DNA of 64,000 bases from Oscheius dolichura (GCA_932521035.1 OW051495.1:11532001-11596000), one strand, 5' to 3'. Counted from the first letter of the stretch, positions 1 through 13,623 are shown. Notes: generated by a model from the letters alone, not told the origin. Translations and numbers: made by a program.

Positions 1-1445
1 GGGTGTCTCTTCCCCCGGCCTATCTGTTTATCCAAGTCCACTCTTATCATGCCCTTTTTCGAAAATCTTTGATTATTTGAAGAGACGAGGCTGTTATAGC
101 CCTGGGAAACTATTCAACCCGTCGTCCATTCTTCTTCTTCTTTTTTTGAGGCGAGTGACTATAAAAAAGGGGGAGAGAAAGAATGAGAAGAAGAAGGGGG
201 GTGTATTTTGTTTACCCGGTGTAAATAGAAAGGAAAATTTGTTGAACTATGTCAAAACAAACACAGAGAACATTCCCTTTTTTGTGGGAAGCCGCGTTGG
301 GGAGAGAGGCGGGAGAACAACCCGCAACAAAACTGTTTCGCTCTCATTTTTTAACCTACGGGTAGTGAAGAAACTCTCTTCAACTCAGGCTGATATGGTC
401 GTTTCTTCTTCTTTGAGCGTGTCTTTTTTTTCTAAATTTTCCCCCAGTTTACACTGTTTATCCACCACAGAACGGCCACATTTAGACATAACAACTATAT
501 GGTCCCGTGGACAGATCAGTGATCCTATTTGTAACCATAATCCTGATAATCATTGATTTTCTCCCAGTTTATCCTCCACAGAACAGTTAGAGATAGCCAT
601 AACAAGCTCAGGAGTCCTTTATGCCCTCCACTCTTTTCCCAGTCAATTTCGCACTGGAGAACACTCGCAGTTCTCTTGTTCCACTGTTGACATTCTCTAT
701 GACAGCCACAGTTAGACAGGACAGGCTATGGATCCATTTTTACCAGGAATTGCCCCTCATAAACGACCACAGTTAGACAATACAAGGCGTGCCTCTTGCT
801 AGGGTACTCGCTTAGTTCTTTTTCCAAATAAACCACAACACAGCCACAGTTAGACAATCTCAGCCGTATTCCTGTACCACTGGATCCCAGCTGATGTACG
901 TCTCGCTTCTCCCCTCGTGTTCCTTTCTACAGCCACAGCTAGACAAATTAGTGAATATATCCCGGTTAAAAATCTTTACCATTGATTTATCCCTGTTCTA
1001 AACTGTCTATCCGGTAACAGCCACAGTTTGGTTGATTTTCCCCTCCACCCGAGTCCCCCCCCTCTCCTCTAAAGGACATAGTCCAACCAGTCGAGCTAAT
1101 ATCCTCATTTTTGCGTGGAATTTTCCCATTCCCAGAACTCCTACTCCATAAATTACACGGCCAGCAGCTGAGAATAACTGAATTGCCATTAAAAATAGTA
1201 ACAGCTCCACGTCGAAATCTTATATTTGGTATGCCCGTGTGAGGACGAGGGGCACACGTATAAAACCAGCACAGCTGTGCAAATTTAAACCTTTGTATAT
1301 TTTTTCATCCCCCCGTTTGCCTGCTTCATCATTATTATCCACACAGAATAGACAATAAACTGTGTAAACAGTTTGCAGTTTTGATGTTCGGTTTCTTTAT
1401 AGATCGTTTTTCAGGAATCTTTCTCTAGCTGAGGACATTTGGAAG
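1..1445. other. intergenic, motif-rich region
   Basis: No convincing gene was found. Open frames here lack splice-consistent coding character. The stretch carries a dense cluster of the dispersed motif CCACAGTTAGACA (see separate entry). The right end is upstream sequence of the Gln-rich gene, with a TTTTTCAG at about 1407-1414 that could act as a spliced-leader acceptor 31 nt before its ATG. Confidence 0.6.
473..1035 (+). repeat. cluster of dispersed CCACAGTTAGACA motifs
   Basis: Exact or near-exact copies lie at about 706-718, 767-779, 844-856 and 933-945 (GCTAGACA variant), with degenerate copies near 476, 577 and 1020. All are in the same orientation and spaced by roughly 60-90 bp. The usual core is preceded by AG or G and often followed by G or A. 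The motif is not inside a recognisable gene. Confidence 0.8.
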
Positions 1446-4147
1446 ATGTGGCAGAGCGCTGCTCCATTTCCACAGGAGCTGGCCGAGAAGGAGGGCAGCC
1501 TCAAGAGGGCTCTGCCGCAGGCTTTTGCCGCCCAAATGGTGAGTTTTTTAATAAGTTTTTGATCGCTATTCTATTTAATCTTAACCACAAAGAGTGACTT
1601 AACGGTTTTATCCGGGTTATAGTGACGCTAATGTAGGTCCTGAAGCGATTTTTTGGACTTATCGAGGAAGTGAACCGACTCTAGGGTTCGTTACTTCGAG
1701 ATATTCCTCCTCGGTTCCTCCGAGTTCATAAGAAAATGAATCGTTGGCTTGCTTACAAATCGCTCCAGGACCTGTTCAATTACTGGCTGACCCGTTAGAT
1801 GCGATCAGATCCAGCGCTGCGTAACTCTGTTTCTGTTCCCAGTATGAATTTTTGGATGAGTATTTCATAATGCTGGTATATGTGTGTGTGTCTGTCGTTA
1901 GCTGCTCGAAACTTATCATGGTTTGCTGCATTTTTACGGGGGCTTATCGGTGGATGGCGGTGTCGAACACTCAAACAATCTACTGATAGTGCCATATCAC
2001 GAGAATTTGAGGCGCCCTATCAGAACAAATATCAATCTTAACCCGATAGGGCCCGCTGAATATTATTACCCCCCTGCTTTCAAATGGTATTGTGCGCTGT
2101 TCTATTCAAAATCTAAACACTATCGTTGTAGGAGCCACCAGTGAAGAGAGCCCCGCCGCCGACGCAGTTCGCCCAGCAGATAACTCCCCAGATGCAGAAT
2201 AACCTGGCCGCCCAGCAGCAACAGTTCCTCCAACAGCAACAGGCAGCTCTACAGCAGGGTGAGTTGAAAGATCAAAGGATTAAATGTTGCGATATCTCAG
2301 GGAATGATAGAAAAGAGTCCGTAGGCACTGTGCCAGGAGTGATAAGGACGGGGAAGAGCCGGCGAGAGACAGTCATGGTCATGATTCAGATGATGAAACA
2401 ACCAGAGGAGCGTTAATAGGGGGAGGGAGAAGAAGGGTCCGGAGATCAAAATGTGGGAAGCTTTTATGTATTTTACAATGACACATTCCATTAAAAGGAC
2501 AGGGAATTGTCTTGTAGTTGGATTCTTTGAGTGATAAGGGTGATCTAGTGCGTCATCGGCAGGTCCCTGTTACGGACGGGTCCGGTTGTCGAGCTGGGAT
2601 AAGGATGGAGCTCCTGTACCAGATTTGGTTCCAAAAACCCCGGGTCAAGTCGCTAGGGTCCAATGCCCCCACTTCCTTTTCCATGAGTTTTCCCACCTTC
2701 GCTTTTTACAGGAAAATATGCTCCGAAATGAGCTACTCATTTGGGAAGTCTATCCGACTTTTAGGCCCTAATTTCAATGAAATTCTGACTCGTTCTTTGT
2801 GATATTACATTGGGAAACCAGGAAGAATAAAAGAGCAGCTTTTTTGGAACGTGGTACAGCCATTTTGCGACGTGGTAACTAGGGTAAAAAGGGGATGCCC
2901 GGCTTGTCGCCGGCTCTATTACGTAGTTTTCCCATTTCATAAGAATTTATTTCACAGAAACGTACCAAAACCCCCGTTCTCTTATTATTTCTCATCTTAA
3001 TCAGGGAAAATGGGCCTCTAAATTGGGGAAGGAGTCTTCTTTTTGTCTGCTTTCCTCTTTAAACCCCTATTTTTCCAGCCCTGGCTCGAGGACAGCTGCC
3101 GGCGAACTTCGCCATTCCCGTCAGTCAAGCTGCTATGAATGGTGTGCCACAGATCCAGCTCCAGACGCCCCAACTGCTGGTCCACTTGGAGAAATTGCAA
3201 AAAGAACAGCAACAACTGCAACAGCAACAGATGCAGCAGCAACAACTCCAACAACAACAGTTACAACAACAGCAACAACAACAGATGCAGCAGCAGATGC
3301 ATCAACAACAACAACTTCACCAGCTGATGCACCAGAGGGCGATGCAGCAGCAGCAGAATGGAGGAATGCCGGGGATGCCGGGGCAGATGCAACAAGTGCC
3401 GCCGCAGATGCTCCAGGGACAGGTGAGATATTTTGTTCCTCTTGATTATCTTCCTGTTTAGGTTGTGAGAGCCGGACCGCCGCATATGATGAACCTGCAG
3501 GCCGAGCAATACGCCCAGCTGTTGAAAATGAACCCTCAACTGTTGATGAATCCACAACAAGCACAGCAACAGGCTCAACTGCTGCAGGCACACAGCGCCC
3601 CGGTTGGACAGCAGCAGAATATTTTGGGGCCACAGATGCAGGGAAGGAGGCAGACCATTGGGCCGGCTACTATTACACCACAGGTATGGTATCCCTATCT
3701 TCGTTTCGAGACCTTTTCTCTTTTTTATCATTCCCGATGTTTTCTGGTCCTGTAACAATGTTCCTTTTCCAGATGATGGGAGTGATACCGCGAATGCATC
3801 ATCCGTCTCCCAATCTGATCCCTACCAGTTCTCCAATTCCTATGCACATGTTGCCCTCGTCCTCCTCGGCTACCCCGGCAGCCAAGAGCCCGTTTGCCGC
3901 CCCAATCCTTCCTATCCGTCCTCCCACCGCGCCGACCCTCATCCCCACGGCGAAGCTGACCCCTCCCGCCTCTATGAATACCCAGAATCCGGCCATCATC
4001 CCTCCAGGCTTCTTGAAAGGCCCCGACGAGCCGAATTATATCAATTTCCTGAATCATTGCCGAGTCATTGAGCAGCAGATCCACAGTATGTTGGGAGACG
4101 GCATGGTCCGGATGCCGCAGCCCAGTCAGACAAGAGACAGTACCTAA
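1446..4147 (+). CDS. Gln-rich nuclear-type protein, unrecognised
   Basis: Five exons join in phase: 1446-1538, 2132-2258, 3079-3422, 3462-3683 and 3773-4147, giving about 386 residues. The start MWQSAAPFPQEL follows a possible spliced-leader acceptor at 1414. Exons 2 and 3 encode long Gln tracts (QQQMQQ type), exon 4 a Met/Gln-rich stretch, and exon 5 a Pro/Thr-rich segment ending in a short ordered-looking helix (NYINFLNHCRVIEQQI). Such composition is typical of transcription or chromatin co-factors (family knowledge, not proof). Introns 2 and 3 are long (about 0.6 and 0.8 kb) while the last two are 39 and 89 nt. No named domain was seen. A polyadenylation signal AATAAA lies near 4450. The gene structure is well supported; the function is unknown. 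Confidence 0.75.
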
Positions 4148-4464
4148 TTCCCCCCGTCCTTCAACTATTAATTTATATTATCTTATTTAAAAACGATCGA
4201 TCTCTTTCTGTGATCTCCCCACTACGGCTGACAGTTGTGTCCCCCTGCCCCTCCCGGAGAGGAGGGTATATCCTGTGTTGAGGTCTTTGACTGATTGAGT
4301 GGTTCGTGTCTGTCTATCTGTCTCCCCCCTTTTGTTATCCCCTCCTCCGCCTGTTGTATCTGTATACTTTTTTTCCTGTTTAAATATTAAAAAAGAAGAA
4401 GAGAAGTGGATTCGCAAAATATATCATATGTATTTGAAAAAATACGTTAAAATAAATATATTTT

Positions 4465-4740
4465 ATGGTTTTTAACGTCGAAGCTTGTGGAGAACGGGGG
4501 AGTCAACGGGTTCGCCCCCTTGCTAATGGTCCTGTAAAGAATTTTAAGAATTTCCCATATTGTCTCTATTTTAGCCTGGACGGAGGCAACGGGGTACCTG
4601 AGGTGGAAACAGCTGCGGAAGGCAGACGTCCAATGGCCAACATTGCCAACACGATGACAGTCTTCAGATATCAGCGGGGAGTTGAGAATATCTACGGCCA
4701 CGAGGAGGTGATGAGGAAGAGGGATTCGTCGATATCCTGA
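4465..4740 (+). other. possible small protein or trailing exons
   Basis: Two open segments flank a plausible 41 nt intron (GTAAAG...TTTTAG, about 4534-4574). Downstream, one frame reads LDGGNGVPEVETAAEGRRP and ends with MRKRDSSIS; another frame has the acidic end GFVDILKQDDTEGK. Both look partly coding and they cannot both be right, so a frameshift, an unseen exon or chance are all possible. It lies just after the 3' end of the Gln-rich gene on the same strand. Low confidence. Confidence 0.3.
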
Positions 4741-7528
4741 AGCAGGACGATACAGAGGGCAAATAAGACACTGAATCAATCCATCCGATCCCTTCTATAG
4801 TACACGCCGTAGAAATAAAAATTCCATGAAAAATAAGCTGTGTTTTTGTTGTCTAGGATCTTCTTCTTTCTGCCTATTTGCTCCAGTTTTATTTGAAACA
4901 ACGAGTTCAGTCTGTATTCTATTGGGTTGAGGAGACAACAATCAAAGTTGCTCGCCAGGGTACGAACACTTGTAGACTATTTATCCCCAAGTGATGGGAA
5001 AATTCTTTCCCCGTGGGTAATAACTTTTCCGGCTGGGCGCCCAGTTCAGCTCTGGTATGCTTTCTCGCTAATACACAGATTTACCACTTACATTTTCCTT
5101 TATCTGGGTCCCGAATTCACACTTTCCTTTTTATAATTCCCGAGGGACCGACCGTTCCTCCTACAGTTTTGGCCATTCAAAGGGGCAGCGGTTGACAGCC
5201 TTCACAGCTCGACCAAAAGTCGATAATGTGAGGTTTCTAGATAATTTTGTTATTGGTAGATTCACCAGAAAATTCTAAACAAAACTACCCTGGTCGAATT
5301 TTTAAAAGATAGAAAAAAAAGGATTACAGTGTCATGTCCTCGGGTTGAACCCGCGCCACCTCAAGAATGACCCAGCTTCAGCCCAACTTTGTTGTGTTCC
5401 AATCCAAATATAAATATTCCTACGTAGGACTATATACATTTCCTCTTCCTTATTTTGATATTCACCGCCTCGTCTTCCTGAGAAATGCGATCAAAAGAAG
5501 CTAATGAATAAGTTCATTTCCGGGAGTTGTAGTCCCCCGCGCGGTTTGAATATTCCTGTCTCGTTATCAAAAGCCCACTTCATGTTTTTTTTTCACGAGA
5601 TCATGAAAGTTTCTCTTGGGAGTCGTTGTTTACGGGCATTTAAAGGCGACAGTTGTAGACGCCTACTCCCGGCACATTTCAGTCTCCAGGGGGGACCTAT
5701 ATCTGTGGTCTCATCGTTGGTCTCATCAAGGACATCAAGGACAAACTGGGTTGTTGTGTCCAGGGTACAGGGAGGAGGGTCTAGTGAGAGAATTATCCTA
5801 GTGACCGGATGAAGACAGTTCAAGACAGGGCGAGGCTGGGTGGAAGAATTTAGACCAGCATCTCATGGGAATTTTTAAATTAGATTAAAATCTATGAGGT
5901 AGATTCATTTCCTTCTTGTGTTCTCATTTTTGACCTCTAAAAGTCCTTTCCCCAAAAAAGTTTAATTTTAAATTTTATGGTTGCGTGAGAGTAAATATTT
6001 TTTTGGATCCGGTGTTGAGGTTTCAAACCTCTCCTCTTCCTCCGCAATCCAGTTTACCTTCCCAACATCTGATGTTAGCATCTCTTCCCCATAATTTCCT
6101 CTTTCTAACCAAATGTATTACAATACAAGGTATACTGTAAGTCCTGCTCACTCCTTTTAACCTATGCGCTGTCTAAATTCCTTAGCCACTCGCCAGATGT
6201 TAGTAATAAGCCTGTTAGCCTTCATCCCGGTCACCTGAACCATGTGAGGAGTTGTGATCAACACATTTGATAAGTGTAATCCCGGTTTGTTCTTAAGGGT
6301 ACCTTTTGTGACGGGGATACTTGTTGTCCTCGATTCAGATGACTCAAAAGATAAGGATATACGCTATGAATACTGCTAGTGTTCTTTTGAGAATGTATAG
6401 AACAACCTACCGCCGTCCTGTCCCGCCAGGGGGCCCGGAGTCGATTGGTCTGGGGAATATAGGTAACTAGCTATCAGGGTGAGAGAAATAGCCCTCTAAA
6501 CGTCCAGAAAATTCTCGAAGACCATCTTGGAATCGATGGTATTTCTCTAAAAGCTCAAAATGTTCGTAGGGTTACCAAAAACCAGGCGCAACAGTTCCAA
6601 AGATGATTTTTGCCCATTGAAAGGCCGTATGACAAATGAGGCAGGGTCAAAGGGTGTTTGCTGTACACCGCTCCATAAATGAGCTCGAAAATCTGGAAAA
6701 TATCTTGCAACGAAGCTTGCAACTTTTGCAAAACGTCAGTTTCTCTACTGGAGTGGTTCCATAGCCGTGGGAATTTCGTGGGAATTTCTTTTTTCCTCCA
6801 TCTCCCTCTCTCCCCGGCACGTATTTACCCCTCTCGTTTTTATTTTTAGGCTTTCTCTTCCGCTCCAAATTACGTTGGATTCGTAGAGAGCTTTGTCTCT
6901 GATTTTCTGAAATTGACAAGCTGCCCACTTCTTTTGTTGTCTCTGTTTACTCCTACGGGAGAAAGTGGGTGGGGAGATAGTGGAAGACAACCTTCTGTCC
7001 CACATCACTTGTGAATTGTTGAACTCTGCTCAGGACCAAATCCAGTTGTTGCAATTGAAAAGGTGTATTTTAGTGGTCGAGGGCGACAGCCAGAATTGAA
7101 TTCTGGCTACTAGCTGGTGGCTGGACATTTTTAGGACAATGGAGAGCCGGGGAATTCGATCAAAAATTACATCTTTACGTTGAGAAATCCGCGAAAAACA
7201 AGACGTAGACATTTTGAATTCTTTAAGGGACTTTCTGGTATCCTAGAAGCCTTTTTGACCCCCCCCCCCCGCTTGTCTAAACATAGAAATTCGTCATTCC
7301 TTCCTCTCGTCTGCCCGTCTGATTTCACCTGTCAGGTCTATCAGACCCTCCATCTTCCTGGACCCTTCATCTCCACTGTGACATACCCTCAACCCTATCC
7401 CCTGTCTCTCTCTCTCTCTTGTCATCCCACTCCGATTCGTAGTTTTTAGAGCGAAGAGAACGAGAGAAATCGCATCTTGTCCGGCTCCGCCCCTCTCCTG
7501 CCTCACATTGCTCTGCTGTCGGGACACG
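4741..7528. other. intergenic, no gene seen
   Basis: Nothing here supports a gene on either strand: open frames are short, mutually overlapping and without splice partners. The right end contains a C homopolymer (about 7260-7270) and a CT dinucleotide run near 7405, close upstream of flp-9, which may belong to its promoter. Confidence 0.5.
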
Positions 7529-10500
7529 ATGAAGACCAGCCAGATCTGCCTCCTACTCTGCCTTGTGGTAGCCGGCTTCGCCCAGGTTTGTCTCTTTACT
7601 TCTCCCCTTCCTCCGGGTAATCTTAAGAATGGGATCCTCGAAAGTAATAAGCGCCTCCCGGTCATCTGCTACCCTTTCTCTCTTCTCTCCATGTTGAAAG
7701 ACCCGTTTGACACATCACCGTCTCCCAGGGGAGGAGGGGGTTCATAGACCCATACTACCACTTAAGAGAGAGGGTCCGCTATTGTTTTATATCAAAATAG
7801 AGGCTATTTATCCCAGTTGGAATCAGTTTCCAATCGAGGTTAAAAGGGGGGTTCAGCCAAAACAAAGAGCCTGTGATATCTATAGCCCCTTTACTCAAAT
7901 CAACTTTTATTTACCGCTCTCTCTTTCAAAAATTGGGACGCTCCATCCCCCATTGTTTCTTTCTTTGAGAGTTCTCCCCTAGCTTCTCATGATGAGCGGG
8001 AAGAGGAAGAAAATTCATTAGGGGAGTTTTTCAGAAGAAGGGATGGCGGATTCTGGGGGATAAACAGGGAGACTCCAAAATGCCGTGGCTCCCTCCCGCT
8101 ACCGTAACCCTCGTACTTTCAACATGGTCTTTAAGACCTCCTGAATCTCTGTAGACTTCCTAAACATCCAAAATATTTGTCTGGTTTCGTTCCCCTGTGA
8201 TGTCTCAATATTCCAAGGTCCGCCGCTTCCTCTCAATGGCCATCCCCCTCGGCCGGTGTCAAATATTGTCCTCCTCCCCTCTATCTAGTTAAAAATTCCG
8301 TGTTCAACACCCTTCTGACGTCTGCTACAAAATTCTATAATTCTTGAGAGACAGCCCCCAAAAAGGCAGGGCTTCTCGTATACGGATCTGATTGACCGGT
8401 GAAGGAAGGGCTGGAAGTGACGTATTCATCCAGGCTACCCTTAACGAGGCTCATCTCGAGCAAAGTTCCTCCTTCTCAAATTATAAAGGTGTTGGGATAA
8501 AAAAGAGACGAGGGGGTGTAGAGATGAGTGTGTGTACGGTGGAATTTTTAATTATTATTTGCTCCCGGGAGGGGGAGGAAGGGAAGAAGACGGGGAACTT
8601 GTGCAGCAACTTCGGATTCGTGGTCATAATTTAGGTAGGGAGGAAGTATGAGGGGGACGAGGGGAGGGCGGTAATGATAAACAAACGTGTAGCCTTCTTC
8701 CTTCTATAGAGAGGGGCACCTACTGTAGACCAATTAAGGCGAAGGGAGCCGAACTCTTCAAAAGGGACCAAGAAAATACAGTGGGCAGATCAAAAAGGGT
8801 CTTTCCCGGGACAGTAAAGCCTCCCTTTAGCCTGTAAGGAGATTCTGAACCGGAAACGTTGAGATTATACCTTGGGGCAGCGTTACGGACAATTCTAGGG
8901 CTCTCAACAGTCAGAGCTTTGAATATTTAACCGGGAATTTGTCAAAGATAAGTTCTTGTCCTACCCTGGCTTCCCCTTGGACGATTTTAGTCTTTCCGGT
9001 AGACTGACAAAGATCCCCAAGGCAGTTGAGACCGGATAAAGACACCATTAAGGACAGTACTATTTTCTCGGCTTTGTAAAACCATACTTCCACTCCTCAG
9101 AAACTATCCTATCCCGTTCCTTGGTCTGTGATTCTTCATCCCTCCTCTTCTCTTTGCAAACGAAATTCCCTTATCCCCGCGGATGACGGTTAGAAGAGAT
9201 GTAACGAGGCATAAAGTCCAGTAAAGTACCCTGAATCATCTGGCTATTTTATCCTCTCTAATTCATTATATCCGTGATTTTCTTAAATTCCCCACGCAAT
9301 TAATAAGATCCTAATCTCTGTTGCTCGCGTCCTTCCTCCTCCCTCCAGGAGTACGATTTCTTGAAACCCTGCCGCCCCATTCCAGGGTACACCCTTCTCA
9401 TTGGAAGCCGAGAACATGAGGTCTTTTATGAGGTCTTATTAGCAGTAAATTTAATGGAACCAATTTGGGAACCAAGGCAAGAGTGAGTAGAATGACTCCT
9501 TGCACGACGTAAATATTAGATGACGGAAGAGGTAGGGGGCCCAGACAGCCGACTTTCCTAGAGAATGCCTTTCTTTGAACCCTTCCAGTTTACCTGAGAG
9601 TCCCCCTCCCCAGAAGGGTATCCCTCATTTCCGGCAGCCTGACATCCGTCCGTCTCTCCCCCAATTGCACCCAGTCATCATAATAACCAACAGGGTGGGG
9701 TCACGTAGACTGACAGGCCAAGAGTTCCTGGGGGTGTTGCCCTAGGTTTTTAAGAATTCCTGCACGAGGGGGCTTAATTTGTGTTCCATCTTCTAAAGTA
9801 CCTCAAGTCGGGATTTAATTAAGAACTGTGAGGAAGAGGGGGCAGAACGGACCCGCGGGAACCTTTGCAACATTTTCGGCAGCTTTTGAGGGAGAAAAAT
9901 CTCAAATTCTACTAAAATCTGGGAGAGTTCTGGACTTCCCTGGGATTACAGGGGGCTCATTCGCTGAAGAAACCCATTATGAACGAGTCTTCCGGGGGAG
10001 GACCGCCAGAGGGATCCCTAGACAGGGTAGAGTCTCTTGGGATAGCCAGTAAGGGCCTTGCTCACTGATCTTGTGTTCTATCTGATAGCGGTGGCCCCTT
10101 TATTCGTAGCAGTCATAACAAGGGAAATATGGGCATATTAGAGCATAAAAATAGCCTGTCTCCCTCCGAGGAATAGTCCACGGAGAGAATTTCATGATGT
10201 TTTGGCAAATTAGCCGTCCAGATTGTGAACTCTGATCCTGAATCCTGTCTAGAATTCATGGTTTCTGGACCACAATTAGGTATGGAATACTGTAATGGAA
10301 TCCAATCCGGCTTTGGTCTCTTTAGGAGAGGTGATTGTGGGGGCTCAAATTGGACCTAGGAAAAGGGAAAAGAAAAGACCAAAAATGGAAGAGATTGCTC
10401 TACTTTTTTGGGTACTAGAGACTTTCCTGTTCCCCAAACGTCATTTTATTACCCCTAGATAGGTCCCAAGATCCCCTTCTCCTCTCCCCTATCCCACCAC

Positions 10501-12145
10501 GTGGTTTATGGCTAACTCTATCTGTCTCTGATGTTACGCGATGCGCGAGAAGGAGCTCTAACCGAATTTTACCCTTTTACTATTTTCCCGGTTAGAGGAC
10601 AGGGTCCCCCCTCTTGATTGGGTATCTTTTTTCTCTGTGTCTAGACTCTTGTTTTACGTGTAGGGTAGCGGCGGTTAATTGAGCCTCGCTGTCCTCCACC
10701 CCCACATTATATTATTCAAGAGGTGGGCCTGTAGGAGATAGGGACTTATTCGCTTTCACTGGGTGGCCCTTTTGTACAGGGCAGAATGTCAAAAACTGAA
10801 GTACAGCCTTGTTTTCCTGAAGGGAGCTGAACGCGCCAGGACCCAAGTTGAGATCCGGGGAGCAAAACAAAACCTTGCGCAACCTTGGGGGATTGCCCTT
10901 TAGGAATTCAATAGCCGTGTACTGTAGGTACAGCTGTACTCCGGGGGCTTCTCTACTGTAATTTAACCCCCTCCCCCAAAGCCACGAGGGGGCGTCATCT
11001 GCTCCCCCTCCTCCTTTCTCGCGCTCATTGTCAGCCTCCGTTCAAATTCAATTGACACTGATGCGTAAATCTTGTTCTTCTTCGTCTTTTTGAAGAGAAG
11101 TCCTCTTTTTAGGGAGCAGGTATGAAATTTACGAAGAATAGGACCAAAGGATTCAAAGAGCAGCGGGGGAGGGAGAGGCCAATTTGAATCTAACCCCGGG
11201 GTCAGAAATCCCGGATATGGGGGTGAGTGGCCGGCTGGTGTCTCATTAGCCACTGGTCTTCTCTAGTGTTTACAGGGGGCCTTTCCTGGAAAGTGGCTAC
11301 CTCCAGCTGTCTAACTGGGGTGTCCTTAACTTGTCCCCTCATCACATCGTCACTTCAAATGTCTTGTTTTCCCCCTCCCAAAAATTACTCTCTAAACCAA
11401 AACAGCCGACTTGATCACCGCCCCATCGCGTGCCAAGGGAAGGGTACAAAGATTTTAAGAATCCAAAATCTGGAGGCTGGGGGAGAAAAAAAAGCAAGAG
11501 GGGCGAAGGGACCATTCATTAATCTTTGGAAGAGAAGACATGGGGAGGGGAGGACGACGAACTTGGGTATGTATTGGGGATGATATGGAAACGGAGGGAA
11601 AGTGACGCGTTCGGAGGGTATTTCCTGACCAGGGGAGAAGAAGAGCCACAATTATACAGCCAACCGGGTCCTGTACGGAAACAGAGGGAAAATACAGTAC
11701 GCACAGTTAGACAAATAGACGAACAGACCGCAGAGAGGCGGCCTTCAAGCTCTTGTTCGAAGCTAGGCAAGACCACAGTTAGACAGCCTACACAGTATTT
11801 TGGATCCTGTACAGAAAATGATTAACTCTCTTCCTATTCCAGAGCTACAATTCCCAGTTGATCGAATCGATGTGTGCCCAGCCACAAAATGAACAACTCT
11901 GCGGCGAGCTCGTGACCGCCATCCTCAAGGAATACAGAAGGCTAGCTGACGAGCCACAGGTCGGTCCCCTTCCTCCTTTCCCTAATATTCCCTCTTTTCA
12001 GTCATCAGAGGTCCAAGCCACCGGTAGTGACCTCCAGATGGAGAAGCGTAAGCCGTCGTTCGTTCGATTCGGCAAGCGTAGTAGCGGAATGGAGGGCCAG
12101 ATGGAGAAGAGGAAACCGAGTTTTGTTCGTTTCGGAAGGAAGTGA
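7529..12145 (+). CDS. flp-9: FMRFamide-like neuropeptide precursor FLP-9
   Basis: Three exons join in phase: 7529-7585, 11843-11959 and 12002-12145, giving a 105-residue precursor. Exon 1 encodes a signal peptide (MKTSQICLLLCLVVAGFAQ). Exon 2 encodes a spacer with Cys residues, and exon 3 carries two peptides, each KPSFVRFG, set between dibasic sites: MEKR-peptide-KR and MEKR-peptide-RK-stop. In nematodes flp-9 is known to encode two copies of KPSFVRFG-NH2 with a very similar C-terminal tail, so the assignment is firm. Processing by proprotein convertase and amidation of the Gly are expected from the family. The oddity is intron 1, about 4.26 kb, against 42 nt for intron 2. It could hold regulatory elements and carries two copies of the CCACAGTTAGACA motif near its 3' end. 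AATAAA signals follow at about 12263 and 12290. Confidence 0.95.
7586..11842 (+). other. very long first intron of flp-9
   Basis: A 4.26 kb intron separates the signal-peptide exon from the peptide exons. No nested gene could be supported. It contains the motif cluster near 11702-11785. Confidence 0.7.
11702..11785 (+). repeat. two CCACAGTTAGACA motif copies
   Basis: CACAGTTAGACA at about 11702 and CCACAGTTAGACA at about 11773-11785 lie 60 bp upstream of flp-9 exon 2, inside intron 1, in the same orientation as the 0.5-1 kb cluster. Confidence 0.75.
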
Positions 12146-13623
12146 TCCCCGTCCCCGCCGATCTCCCCCGTTGTCTCCCGCTCCCCCTACTTCTCTAGCT
12201 CCAACGATCTCCGTCCCCCTTCTCCCCTGTTTTCCCCCAAAGAAATGTAGTTTCTTTCGGAGAATAAATGACTTGTTACGTGTTAAAAAAAAATAAAGAG
12301 AGATGTTTTCTGTTTGACGTCGTTGTACGTGGCCGGCGGGGAGGCGAGTTCAAATCCCTGCCCTCGGGAGCTTCGCCTGCCTAGGATTTTCCGGGATTTA
12401 GTTTAATTTGCAGCCAAGAAGAAGGGGAGAAAATGACAAGTTCAACATCTGTACCCGTGAAATTATCTTTGAAAGAAGTGGGCAGAAATTGGTGATTTTC
12501 GAGACGGGGGAGAGGAAACTAGCAGCTATCTTCTGGAGATAAGTTGGCCGGTCATACAGCTGTCTCCAAACGGAAGATATGGAGTCCGTTCTGGACAATA
12601 AAACAGGATTGTTATTGGGAGAGATTGAAATCTAGAGGGTCTGCTTTGGAATAGGCTACCGTATTCATTTAACCAGAAACTCCGAGGCTTCTAATTTAGA
12701 AGAAGGTGGCAAGGTCTTGAAGAGAATGGAGTACAAGTCTTCGTATCGGTTTGTTCCCGTTCGATCTCGGCAAGCGTTCCTTCTTTCGTCTGTGTTTTAT
12801 GTTTTCTGTCCAGACTGAGTCAAGTACTTGCCCTTTTGATCAAGATGAAGATGAATAAGGCATGAAGATCACGGAATGAAGATCACGGAATCCAAAAGTG
12901 ATAAAGGTTAAACTTTTAATTATGTCTCCATCATATGAATAGAACTCTCCATTCCCAAATCTCATGGTTAGGGAACGAACGTACGGTTAACGGTTCGACT
13001 TCAGTCGATGACGAAAACTACTATGGCTTGAAAATGTCTTGATCGTATCACGTTCTTTTTCTTTTGACTGTTGCTAATCTTCTAATGTTCCCCTGATCAA
13101 CAATTCGCGGAAAAATATGTTACTTGCACTTTTTTCACTGCTCTACACACCCTATCTACATATTCATCCGATGCGTGAATCGGAGTTCTTCTTGCTAGTT
13201 AAACATTCAACGCATAATATTTTCCTGATCCTTCATAGAAAACCGGAGACTCTTCCTGATCTCACTAGAATCCGTCATACTGTAGCGTTTTCGTTTTCCA
13301 GTCCGCATTTTTCCCCTTTTTTCAAAAATCCACTAAAACTCCTTGTAATGTTAGCTGTTGTTCATGCCATCCGCCGTCAGTAGATGTCAGTCCGCTACCC
13401 ATCAACTTCGCTCATCTTTTGGAGTGGCCCGAAAATCCAAGGATGACGGCGGGTCAATGAACCCCATTCGGCTTCATTGCGGCCATAGTTACCCGACGAT
13501 TTATGGAGACCATTTGACATAGAATATTTCAGAGGGGTCTGGGGGGAAGCAGGAAGGAGGAAGAATCCTGGAGAGGGCCGTTTATTCACTTTATGACACA
13601 GGTGGGTAGAGGTATGAGAAGAT
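12146..13623. other. intergenic between convergent genes
   Basis: This lies between the 3' ends of flp-9 (+) and the zinc-finger gene (-). No coding exon was supported. An AATAAA on the minus strand near 13588 fits as the polyadenylation signal of the zinc-finger gene. Confidence 0.5.

Noticed and set aside
77-556. 159-codon open frame at the left end
   Set aside because: Composition is low-complexity and strand-shared, with repeated motif copies inside, no splice sites and no family likeness.
3133-3758. Long minus-strand frames opposite the Gln-rich gene
   Set aside because: They are mirror products of CAG/CAA repeats (runs of Leu, Val or Ala) and have no independent support.
12339-12362. 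GTTCAAATCC resembling a tRNA B box
   Set aside because: There is no A box at the right distance and the T-stem does not pair.
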